In this document: positions 11,261 to 21,734 of the stretch, in pieces
Numbering within the stretch: position 1 is the stretch's first letter
How the letters are laid out: the number at the start of each line of letters is the position of its first letter
Source: Chalara sp. BL73
Lineage: Eukaryota > Ascomycota > Leotiomycetes > Helotiales
DNA: 64,000 nt
Assembly (NCBI GenBank): GCA_918026815.1
Contig: CAKJVC010000246.1
Coordinates: 1 to 64,000, forward strand
Direction of reading: 5' to 3'
Program-made: the position numbers and the translations under genes
The notes under the pieces: generated by a model
Told to the model about the DNA's origin: nothing
Database searches by the model: none
The model's input: the letters and a program-made list of their open reading frames with translations, nothing else

Positions 11261-14200
11261 CCCCAACCCGGTTCCTATATACCCCCCGGTACGTGCTACG
11301 AGAATTCACAAACGCGAAGAAGGAAACAAAAACCATAAAAGAAAACCATAAAAGTGTAAATCGTTTCCAGCCTCCCCGGAAAGTCACATTCCTGCACATC
11401 ATCACCCTTTTCGAACATAGAGTTTTTTAGGGGGGGGGGGTTCTTTTTCCTCTTGTGATATACTATACGTATGTGTTTTATATGGCTACGTGTTCATATG
11501 CTACGTATATGAGGGGGGGAAAAAAGGAAATACGAAGGTTTTTTGGTTTTTTTCCCCTTTCCGCATACCTGGATACGAGCCAATGCTTCGCTTACCGTGT
11601 ACGGCCCAGTAGGATGAGGGAATGTGGGTGGGACCCACGCGGCTGCGGCTCTTTGTTGGGGCTCCTGACTAGGGCAAGCCACTCACCTCACTGGTTTTTC
11701 CTTCATTTCCTGTACCTGCATTTCAATATTGGGGGAAAGGGGAAGGGATCCACTATATATTGTTTCTTTACTTCAGGCACGGTATGTATCATGATCTTCC
11801 TCGGATCTCTAGGGTCCCTTTTCCTTTCTGTTCTCTTCTTTTCTGTTTGATATAGATTGAGTGATTGCGGTTCTTGATGACGCGCGTGGGATGGTCCGCC
11901 CCCAAAAAAGGAAGAGAAAAAAAGGGGGCCTCCCAAATAAGAAATTTCATATGTACGCCTTCGGGTTACGCAATCTCTCATATTTGAACCCAGCGATCTG
12001 GGACGATCTGGTGTTCTAGATCAGATGCATTGGAATAGAATTGCTTTCCTTCCCCTATTTCTTTCATGATTTTGGTCGCCGAGTTTTATTTGTTGGTGCG
12101 TTGACTGCTCTGTGCTTTTGTTTGATTGAAGGCGTGGAGGGGGTGGATGTGGATATGGATGCAAGCCATTATTTTCTACCGTTTTGGGGAGGCTTCTTGG
12201 GAGATGATGAGGCTTAGGTAGTCGGATATTTTAGTGAATGGCTACGTTAGTTTTGGATAGCTGATTGTTAGTGATGGTTAGTTCTTGGGAATTGGTGGTG
12301 ACGTGTATGCTGGGCCTACGGTTCGACGGCGTATATAAGACAGCGACGGCGTGGTTCTTAGTCAAGATTCGCTTGATTTGAGGGTTTGGCGGGTGGAGTC
12401 TGCCGATCGTCTGGGAACTGGTTATTAGATGAGATGAACCAAATGAATTTGCCTGAGATGACGATCACAGCTTAGAATGTATGTTCTCAGAGGTTGTAAA
12501 TGAAAGGTGGGTGGTAGTGGATATCTCGGTCGTATCGAAGGTCCATCAAAAACTAGTAGGAGAATGGAGGTTTGAAGATGGCGGGTTGGTGAGGCTGATG
12601 AGAAAGGTATACTAAGACTCCAGGGAAAGGGGAAGTATGCTGATAGCGTAATACAGAAACTTGATATCGGCAGTTGTATTGGATCCTTGATCTAAATATA
12701 CGATCTATTAGTATATTGGTGTGTAAGATCTGACAAAGTTGCGTTGTAGCTACAACTGAGGAGATTTCTCACATAAGACAGGACTTGTCATCCTGCGTAA
12801 CCCGTCCTGAATCGCGTGAGACATGTTTGTTGTAAGTTGTTAGCACTGGTAGCAAGAGTGATATCTTGCTTGAGAGAAGCGGGTCAAGCTATGTTATCGG
12901 CTCAGTATTAAGACTTGTATTGTGGGTGTTATTGTGATGGGCACAAGTCGGAGATGGTTGCAAAAAAGCTCACCGCACTCAGGCCGCACCATCGCACCCA
13001 GGCGCTTTCGTGAATGCGAATATCTACTGTATCGGCATCAAACCGCTTCGTTTGCTTGCTGTGCTAGAAATGCCGTGCCCTCAAGTCATACGATTCTGCC
13101 GAATAAAGTTCAACAGTCGGCTCGAAATCACCTGACAAGAACAGAACCCAAACGTACCAAAGAGTGGTAGACCCTGGTGCATGGATAATTCGTTCCGGAG
13201 CCCGAGCAATGCCAATTGCGGTAATTGTGTGCCGTGCTCTGCTGTCACCGACGATCTTTATTCGTGAGACATTCTTCACACGGACGTCCATGGCCGTGCG
13301 TTTCACCAGAAAATGCAACGGCGCGAAAACGCTCAAGCAAAAGAAAGAAAAAAAGTTCCGATGGGTGGAACATTTTTATTCTCCTTTCTAGATCATCTGG
13401 ATCCAGCAATTTCAAATCATGGAGATCGATTTAAAAGACCGCAAGAGGGATTTTACTTATAAATACTGAATCAGTACACGTTTCAACCATGTGGGAAAGC
13501 AGCGGAGACGACGGCTCGGCAGTGCTCGGGAAGAGGAGGCTTTGCCGCCCGTCCGTCGGGCGGGACTTCGCTCGATCCGGAAACAACGCGTTTCTGCAGC
13601 ACTGCTCGGGATCGAAAAGAGTCATAATGCTGATGATATAGATCCTGCAGATAATAATAGTGTTATAGATCATGGATTACAAAGTTTCTTGCTTAAGCCC
13701 GATTTTCCGTTTCCAAATCGTACAGTAGTTTCGGAACATGTGCTGAAAAGGTTTACGGAGAGGCATAGCAAGATCTTGTTATCATAATGGATTTGCTTCT
13801 GCTTTGTTTTACTTACCGTTCGGTCGACTTGATGTGTGGCTTGTCTTGAAAACACACCACTGCCGGGTTTTTGAAACTATTCATCCTTCTTGACCAGTCA
13901 CTTTCTGACCGATCCGCGGATTGACGGGATCATTCAAGCTGTCCTCCCACTCTGACAGGAGCGGGAACAGTAGTAAGCTGGAGGGAGGTACGCGTTTCGT
14001 GGGTCGTTCGTGTCAGTGCTTGTCATCTCTTTCTCTCTCAGATCTCGATCTGGTCCCCTCTCAAAGAAAAATCGTGGGGTGGGCTGGTTGGGTAATCCCT
14101 TGTTTTGTTACTGCACTGTACTTATCGTACTGTATAACCTAGCCTTTTAAGATTCCATGGTTTGACTCGTCCTACTCGTGTCAAAGTTCAGCACCAACCC

Positions 14201-16449
14201 GCGCCGTTAGTAGTGCCTGGAAGTGCAAATTATGGAGACGGCCCTGGAAGGCTTAGGGCTTAGGGCTCCGGATTATTGGTTACGAAATTCCATTTCAGAT
14301 CCAATAAAGATCCCCCAGAGGCCGATCGTCCTGATTTTCAGGGCTGCTCTCAGCCCGCGGCCCAGGCTATAATACCCAAGGGTAAGGGCATGGGTGCCTG
14401 TCAACGGAGGCAGGTCCAGGGAACAAGGTACTTGACTTGGGGTTGCAATTGCTGCACCCAGCCCTGAGTGTCGCTATCCGCCGCTGTAGCTGCTCCAGCC
14501 ACCTTTCTTACTGTCGTTTTCCACAAAACCTCTCGACTTGGTGATTGAGAATTGATTTGCGATGGGTTAGAAGTAGATGCTTGAGATTTATTTTAATATT
14601 AGAGAGCAAGTAACGGCCCCCCTAATCCTACCAACACCTCACTTGTAGAACGGACCGCTTAACCGAGCAGACGTCAGCTATCGTTTAGGTCTATCTGGGC
14701 TTGCATCTCGCGTTCATCTCGCGTCGCAGGTATATAGGACTATAAATTATATAAACAATACTTTGCAAGCCTTCCATCATTGGACGCCTTGTGCTCGTGT
14801 ATCCGAATGGATGGATATATGCAGTGCAACTTTGTCTGTTTATCCTTACGCACCTTGTGTTGTGAGAATACAATACTGTAGCTTTGTAGGAAGGATCATC
14901 GTTTTATATTGCTGGAACGAGTTTCCATGTCCCCAAGTCTTCGCACACCCAACAAAAGCATCTGAAATGAGGTGATCTTCAACGGCCTGGATCATTTCAC
15001 TTTACCTTCGTACAGTAGTGGCCTTTTGAGTTTGGATCGGCGAACAGAAATCTGGGGGGTCTCAGCACACCACAGCACTGCACTGTACAGAACTGTCATA
15101 CGCAGTGCCGGCTTGTCCCTTGTGTGAGCAAATATCACCCACGATCGGTCAGGATGGGCATCGCTGTATTATTGGTCACGATGAGGGAGCGAGATCAGCA
15201 AAGTGGGATCATGTCTACATCAATGTACTGTAATGAGTTCGAAGTTCTGCATATGGAGCCCCAATTGCTTCCTGTTCCTGCTGCATCGCTATCCAATGAA
15301 GCTTCTTTTTTCCAATTCGGTCCTGAAGTACAGCATACAGCTCAAATTGTTAATTTCCTTGTGCAACAAGCCGAGACCGAAAATCTCATGGCATGTCCGT
15401 GACTTCATGGCTTCCGATATCGTGGGCGCCATGCCTCAACATTCACATCCAGCTGCACGATGCCGGTTATGTGACCAGACCTGTTATGGGACCTTCTGGA
15501 ATAGCAGGGAATGATCCTGCGCGGTGCAACGACCCAACCACGACGCACATTATCACAAGGATATAAACGCGTTTTTCTAGCTGGGCCCATCCATAGAGGA
15601 AGGTAAGTACCACTAGGATGGGGCGTGGTTGTGAGCGAAGCACGAGACGTCACGGCACAGCATGTGTCTTCAGTCGTATGTGCGATTTCTTCTCATGCCA
15701 GAACTTACGTGGGCAGCACACCGCTAGGTGGAGTCCAGCTTCATAGAGGACAACATATGAAGCCCTATGCTGAGTGAGAAGTCTGAAAAAGGCCTATCAC
15801 GGACGGCTCACGAAAGAAATATACCGTAGCCCAAAGCCGATTGTTCCTGCAGGAAGACCCAATGCAGTGACCAGGAGATCTCTTGATGTACTTGCTAGGA
15901 GAATTCTCGAATGCAGCAAAAGGGGGGATTTGACAGGTTGGGCGCTGTAGGACAAACAAAAGTCCCCGATATACGAGCTATTGAAGGTTGCGCAAAAGAA
16001 TCGGGTAGCTTTCTTTTTTGTATGGTGCAAACCGAGGTCGCACAAATATGTAAAGCAATTTTTGATAAATTGACATAGCACTGTATAGCATCATCGTCAA
16101 TTCAGCCTCGACCACCAGAATACCAATTGGTATGATCGTCATCTCGTCACCCCATATCCGTCGTCGCATCGCCGGATTGCTGCTTGGGATTCTGAGGATG
16201 TCGTCTGTCCACATTACTGTTTCTGGCGCAAAGCCCGAGGGGCTTGGCTGTCAACACGCCTTGGGTGGTTTCCTTCCCCACGACCTTATCAATGACCGTG
16301 GGCCATTCGCGACCCAAAGAGGCTATTTTCCAACACACACAGCGTCTTTGACCAGGTGATCTGAACTACTTACTGGTACAGGACTCTCTTCTTTTGTTTC
16401 TTCCATTTTTTTCATTTGCTTAAAGCCGCTAGGAATCTACTGTTGTAAC

Positions 16450-16573
16450 GGGGGGGGGGGGATCCATTACGATGCGTTACTGTACCTTATGCCTTAGCTC
16501 AGAGAGAAGGGGGGGGGGGGGGGGGCTAGCTCCTCTCCCTCTCTCTCCCTCTCTCTCTCTCTCTTCTCTTCTG
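16450..16573. repeat. Two long G-runs next to a C/T tract
   Basis: Twelve G at 16450-16461 and seventeen G at 16509-16525 are followed by a CTCTCT-rich polypyrimidine tract to about 16573. Long G-runs on one strand can form G-quadruplexes, and the mirror-like polypyrimidine tract can form H-DNA; both are possibilities, not observations. The run lengths are also where sequencing is least reliable. Confidence 0.75.
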
Positions 16574-16628
16574 TTCTGCCGGAACTTCCAGCCATCCACT
16601 ATTCGCTTCCTTCAAAACTCCACTCCAC

Positions 16629-17576
16629 ATGTATCTGGTATCTCCACAAACCAAAATACTTAATTCGCTTGGGAAGATCCTTACTGTTGCATCTTGCCTG
16701 CAGCTGTTTGGCCGTCAAGGCTACTGTACCTCGTACTTGGCTTGTCTGGGCTATGTGGCTCCTGTCGACTCCATACTTGTGGCTTGCTTGCTCCATAATG
16801 TTTTTGCAGACCTCATTGCTGATTCGCCAATTTCAACAACAACCGTCCCTTCAGTAGGAGAAGGTTTCCAGGGTCAATGTTATAAAGTCGAGGGTCCTTG
16901 TCCATGGACATGGAGCCCGGCTCCTTGGGATGTCAGGATTAGCCTGGCAGGTTTCGTCCTTCACAGCACACACACCCCCAAAGGTGGAAGGAAGAGAGCT
17001 GTAGGGTGCACAGTTCATGGTGGAAACAGTGCATCTCCAATTTCGTGCAAGCGCCTCAAGAGAAAGCTGTCCCTTGATCCCTCCAAGAGTATCAATTATA
17101 CATATCAACAACATCATCACGTCCTTCCTTTTGGAACCCAGCGTACAACACATCCGCCTTGGATTCGTCCCCATCCAGTTCCATTCCTTACCGTCCACGG
17201 CAGAGGCAGCCATTCGTGTAGACTTCCGGTTACTTCCCGTCATTGCATTAGGACGGCTTGCTGGGGATATCTTGCATGCATTTTCAAAGAAAAAAAAATA
17301 CACCTGTCTCTATTGCTCGAGCAAGTGGCTACGAAACACCTGCTAGCGTTTCTGTCACCTCAATCACCAACGCCATCTGTTCTCAGCCAAATATATCCCT
17401 GGGATCTTCAGTTACAGCGACTTCTCATCATCAATACCATGACAAACTTGCCCAAAATATTTCAAATCAGGTACGTGGAGAATTTCCTGGAAATCCTAGC
17501 CGGTTGTGCAACGAACTTTCCTTCTGTCTTGATTACGATTCGCTATTTCAGCATCGGCCCCCCCAGGCCGGGCTAA
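16629..17576 (+). CDS. Uninterrupted 315-codon ORF of unknown nature
   Basis: The frame opens with ATG and runs 948 nt without a stop, about 470 nt upstream of the CRIB gene. The predicted product has no motif I recognise, is rich in Cys, His, Pro and Ser, and lacks a signal peptide or clear membrane segment. Overlapping frames at 16669, 17017 and 17258 are also open, which fits pyrimidine-rich DNA poor in stop codons. It could be a lineage-specific gene, part of a long 5' leader of the CRIB gene, or chance. I lean to chance or leader sequence. Confidence 0.2.
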   Translation: MYLVSPQTKILNSLGKILTVASCLQLFGRQGYCTSYLACLGYVAPVDSILVACLLHNVFADLIADSPISTTTVPSVGEGFQGQCYKVEGPCPWTWSPAPWDVRISLAGFVLHSTHTPKGGRKRAVGCTVHGGNSASPISCKRLKRKLSLDPSKSINYTYQQHHHVLPFGTQRTTHPPWIRPHPVPFLTVHGRGSHSCRLPVTSRHCIRTACWGYLACIFKEKKIHLSLLLEQVATKHLLAFLSPQSPTPSVLSQIYPWDLQLQRLLIINTMTNLPKIFQIRYVENFLEILAGCATNFPSVLITIRYFSIGPPRPG

Positions 17577-18041
17577 ATGTCGCACAGGATGTTGGGTATA
17601 TTTAACAAACTTTTCGCTGCTCCTGGCTTTACCTTGCATTGTCCTCTTGCTATGAGATCCCGTTAGACTGCCCGATGCTAATCCTGGTCACAGCTGAAAC
17701 ATATTCTTTGACATTAGAAAGCCCTTTTTTAAACGTTATTAACCAGCTCGATATCTCAGAATTTGGCTTCAAAGAAGACTGCGTCTTTCTTTCATACAGT
17801 ACCCATCTGGAAGCCTACCAGGGCATAACCGTGGCTGCGGCACTGTTGCTTATAGGCTGTCTGACACATCCAAAATTAACAAACTTGCCATAAGCGGGCA
17901 CGCGACAAATCACAAGCATCCGTTTTTCCGACATATTATAACCCAAAAGTACCCCTGTTGCCCGCATAAGATAATATATAGACTCGCCCCTTCACGGTCA
18001 TCAATCGCGTCTGGCCAGCATCTATCGCTCCTGCAATCATA
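17577..18041. promoter_or_regulatory. Proximal upstream region of the CRIB gene
   Basis: Non-coding stretch immediately before the ATG at 18042. No specific operator is identified; it presumably holds the core promoter and the end of the 5' leader. Confidence 0.35.
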
Positions 18042-20579
18042 ATGTTTGGACTTGGGGCTGGAAGGAGCGCGTACCCAAACGTGTATGCCGCTGGTGTGTC
18101 GAAGAAGTCGACGAAGGGCAATGGATATGCTCCGAATCTATCTGGAAATCAAACATCTTCGACCGAGTCATTTGAACCAGCCATCGATGGACCGCCTTCG
18201 CCAGAGCATATCCGTGCGTATACTGAGCAGATGAAGCGAAGTTCCATCTTCGGGAACAACTCATCGAGGACGACATTATCTTCTGGTGCCTCATCGTTCC
18301 GATCCCGCGAATCGGTGACTGCCTCCACAGATAATCTAAGCCTGTCCCGCAAGTCTTCAGTGCGTTCAACTGCAGGCAACATGCCCTCGCCGCGGTCGGA
18401 TAGACCTGAAAGTGTGCAGATATTCGGCAAAACTTTATTTACAAGGCGTGGACGGAGGGTCAAGGCAGAAAGCATAGATGAAAACATCAGAGAAGAAGAA
18501 ACGAAGGACAGCATCAATGGCTATAACAGCAGTTCTCGGAGAGGAACTATGACGAGTTCGGGCCCACCATCTTTGTCTGGGGAATCACGGACACGGCATC
18601 AAATATCTGGTCCTTTCAACTTCCAACACGTAACTCATACCGGTCACAACTGCTTACCCAACTTGGAAAAAGTTAGTCAAGGAGAATTGGTTTCCGAATT
18701 TTCCGCTATACGAGCCTCGCAAATCCCTACCAATGGAGAATTAAAAGGAATCAGAGCCCAAGACCTGCATTTCGAAAATTTCTCCTCGGAGGCATTAGAC
18801 TCTCCGCCAATAGACCAGTCTAATACTCGACAAAAGTCTAGCCATCGCCTTCAAAAGGGACTACGCAAGCAGTCCATACCATCACCCCAGCTCCCTCAAT
18901 ATCAAAGACCATCTTTAGCTCATGCAAAATCACATGATAACTTCAAGTCAGCCCCTCCGCCTCGGCCACCTCGATCTCCTCTATCACCAACGAGCCCTAT
19001 TGTGCCCCCCATCAGAACATCTTCAAGGGCAGCCTCCGTGTTGTTTGACACTTTCGATCCATTGGCGAATACCTCAATCGAGCGACCTCAAACTCACGGA
19101 GGTTTCAGAAAACCTGCCCCATTCGGACTGCCTGGATCACCCCCACCTCGGCCAAGCTGGAATGAGCAGGAAGAATGTTTCTCAGACCGGCCCATGTCAC
19201 ATGCTTTAACGACTCCTGGGAATGAGGCCTGGCCATTGACAGCGTCGCCGAGCGGAACCTTTGGCGTGGAACTTGCTGATGTGCAAGAGGAGGATGAGGA
19301 AGTTGCGAAACGACGTTCTCGAATGTCGACTGGTAGTGGCGAGCTGAGGACCTCTCAGTCAGTGCCTGCTTTGCGGCTACGATCTTTGGCCCAGACTGGA
19401 GACTCGAGCTCGGCTCAGAAACCACCACTCTCCCCAGGTTTTAGAATGAGCGGTGCTTCGTGGGATAATGCCATCGACTACGCATACGAACATGAAGCCG
19501 AGGCTGACTGCGACTATCAGTGGGACCGTTGCTCAGTGGAAGATGACCGTGCAACAATCGCTGAAGTGTCCCCAACCACTGTTAAGCAGCCAGCACTTGG
19601 CCTTCCGATTGAGGATGACCAACGATCTGTCTACAATAGTCGCTTCAGACCTTCACTGCTTGTTCCGTCTCCAATTGATGTTCCTGAATTGTCGCCAATG
19701 TCCTTGACCTCAACAGCATCATCAAATCCGCGTACTCCGTCTAATTTCTTGCGCCCTGGTCATGTTCGCTCGTCGTCGCATGCCTCGTCCTTCAAGGAAT
19801 CACATGGCTTTAATCTTTCACCATCGTTGCTCATCCCTTCTGACTTCAAATCACAGATGGAACAAGATGATATCTACGAGCACTATAGTCAGCAAAATGA
19901 GAATGAGCCTACAGCGGTCTTTGTTCAAGATTCGTATACCCATTGTATCTCCCCACTTGATGAAACGAGCTCAAGCACTGCTTCCTATCGCTCATCCAAC
20001 TTCTCCCGTGGCTCTGCACGCAGCTCATCTAGCACTCGTATTTCAGGTTCCCACTCACGAGGCAGTCAAGATTCTATCATGATGCTAAGTAGTGTGGCCA
20101 TCTTAAATGCCGCGCATCGAAGTATCGGATCAGCGTCCTCACTGCCTGATCTTATTCCTTCCACAACAGCAAAATCTGACCTAGCTGCCGAGAATGAGCT
20201 ATCAGCAAACCTGGATGAGTTGAACATTCAGGAAGAGAACACCGAAGCTACCACAACGGCAGCTGGCTTGGCTTCTCGCAAAGGGAGTGTGTCTTCTATG
20301 CATCGACGAAACAAGAGCTCGGGAAAGGAGCAGGGTCTCCGAAGCGGTGTTCATCACCTTGCTCTCCCACCAAAGCCTCTCGCTGAGACTGAGAAAGGGC
20401 TGAGTCCAGTCGCAGAATCATTCGTTGAGGCAGCTACATCACATGGAAGAAAGGTCTCAGCACCCGTTGTGACCCAAACGGTGAAGGAGTTTAAAGGCCG
20501 TGCAAGGTCTGCAACTTCTAGCGGCCCCGCTGCCGGAAAAAAAGCGAGAAGCAGCTATATGCTCTTTCCCCAAGTCTGA
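18042..20579 (+). CDS. CRIB (p21-Rho-binding) domain protein
   Basis: This is a single exon of 845 residues. The only folded signature is a CRIB motif at about residues 188-201 (ISGPFNFQHVTHTG), which matches the consensus ISxPx(2-4)FxHxxHxG used by effectors of Cdc42/Rac GTPases. The rest is low-complexity, rich in Ser, Thr and Pro, with SH3-ligand-like segments (PPPRPPRSPLSP near residue 305 and PPPRPSW near 368) and an internal acidic patch (VQEEDEEVAKRR). No kinase domain is present, so it is not a PAK; by family logic it is a scaffold that links active Cdc42/Rac to polarity or actin machinery at growth sites. The many RxxS and SP sites suggest phosphoregulation. The frame is intact, unlike its left and right neighbours. 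The exact orthologue is not named. Confidence 0.8.
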   Translation: MFGLGAGRSAYPNVYAAGVSKKSTKGNGYAPNLSGNQTSSTESFEPAIDGPPSPEHIRAYTEQMKRSSIFGNNSSRTTLSSGASSFRSRESVTASTDNLSLSRKSSVRSTAGNMPSPRSDRPESVQIFGKTLFTRRGRRVKAESIDENIREEETKDSINGYNSSSRRGTMTSSGPPSLSGESRTRHQISGPFNFQHVTHTGHNCLPNLEKVSQGELVSEFSAIRASQIPTNGELKGIRAQDLHFENFSSEALDSPPIDQSNTRQKSSHRLQKGLRKQSIPSPQLPQYQRPSLAHAKSHDNFKSAPPPRPPRSPLSPTSPIVPPIRTSSRAASVLFDTFDPLANTSIERPQTHGGFRKPAPFGLPGSPPPRPSWNEQEECFSDRPMSHALTTPGNEAWPLTASPSGTFGVELADVQEEDEEVAKRRSRMSTGSGELRTSQSVPALRLRSLAQTGDSSSAQKPPLSPGFRMSGASWDNAIDYAYEHEAEADCDYQWDRCSVEDDRATIAEVSPTTVKQPALGLPIEDDQRSVYNSRFRPSLLVPSPIDVPELSPMSLTSTASSNPRTPSNFLRPGHVRSSSHASSFKESHGFNLSPSLLIPSDFKSQMEQDDIYEHYSQQNENEPTAVFVQDSYTHCISPLDETSSSTASYRSSNFSRGSARSSSSTRISGSHSRGSQDSIMMLSSVAILNAAHRSIGSASSLPDLIPSTTAKSDLAAENELSANLDELNIQEENTEATTTAAGLASRKGSVSSMHRRNKSSGKEQGLRSGVHHLALPPKPLAETEKGLSPVAESFVEAATSHGRKVSAPVVTQTVKEFKGRARSATSSGPAAGKKARSSYMLFPQV

Positions 20580-21734
20580 AGACTAGTATTGGATATGCCC
20601 GATTGATGTCGAGGCATAATGTGAGTGATGACTGGAACGACCTAGACGGATTTCCCTTTTTTTTTCTTACTCCATTTGACGGCATTTTTAGCGATGGCGA
20701 GACAGGGTAACTTGTACTACCATTTTTTGACGATATATTTTCAAGTGCAATCCCGCACGTGTATGGATGACTGGACTGACCAGGTAGATATGAATGGGGT
20801 GCACAGGACGGAATGGATGACTGAGATGTATTTAGACTTGATGGCTTGTGGGAACCAAAAGTAACTTCGGACGCATGTATGAGATCCAGCTCCTGGCTTG
20901 GTACAGGGTGTAGGATGGCGACACGGACATGTGATGTAGAGGATTTCTCTTCAGCTGGATATTGCTCAAATCAGACTTTATTCACTGTACTATATTTTGT
21001 GACGCTCTTGCAAAAAAAAACAAAAAAAACAAAGGCTGTATTCACCAACACCATTGTTCCAGTTTGTCTTTATTGCTTAGTCCCCTCCCCCTCGAGTTTC
21101 CAGATAGGCAACGGCAGGATCCCAAATCCAACAAACCTCTCTCAATCTACAGTATATAACTAGCACCCGCCAAGCTGTTTTTCTAGGAAGATCGCCACCC
21201 TCTGCCCTACAAAGCTCTACTGTTTAAACACCTCCTCCCTCCTCCCCTTTCCGGCTAACCTGCAAGAGCGCTCACGCAGCCAGCTCGCTAGAAACAACAT
21301 CTTTTTAAAAAAAAAAATTAATAAAAAAAGGTCGTCCGCCAACCTACCGATCTATATAAATCGCTAGTTTGGATTGTGATACCGGCTTCCCCCCTTCCCC
21401 CCGTCCTCCCCAACCTCCCCCTTTTCTCCCACGCAGGTATGTTTGATCCTGCACATGATTCGATTACTTGGCTGTTGAGAGTGGTTTTTTGGGGGGGGCG
21501 GGGGGTTAGGATTGTAGGCTGGGATTGCGGTATTAGTTAGAGGAGGCTATTTTGGAGGCTGTGAATGGAAGGGAAGAGGATGAATGCGAATATGGCTTTG
21601 GCTGGTTGAAGGTTTCAAGGTCATGATTATGGTTTCATAAACCGTTGTACTATGAAGAGGTTACCCCCGGGTTTGATAATTTAAGAATAGTGTGAATTAA
21701 AAAGATCTGGAAGAGCTTTTTTTTTTAGGGGAAT
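20580..21734. other. Convergent intergenic stretch
   Basis: This lies between the CRIB gene (+) and the decayed aminopeptidase (-). It includes A-runs near 21010 and 21307-21330 and a G-rich patch near 21487-21506. I see no gene here; it presumably holds the 3' end of the CRIB transcript. Confidence 0.4.

Larger units (their letters stand above)
10497..16628. other. Long gene-poor stretch with simple repeats
   Basis: I see no recognisable protein-coding gene in these 6.1 kb on either strand. The frames present are short, overlap one another and show no motif. Notable contents are a (CCT)n tract at 11029-11051, a (CTT)n tract at 11235-11260, G-runs at 11430-11440, 16450-16461 and 16509-16525, and a C/T tract at 16530-16573. 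It may be the extended regulatory region or 5' leader of the CRIB gene, or gene debris too old to read. Confidence 0.45.
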
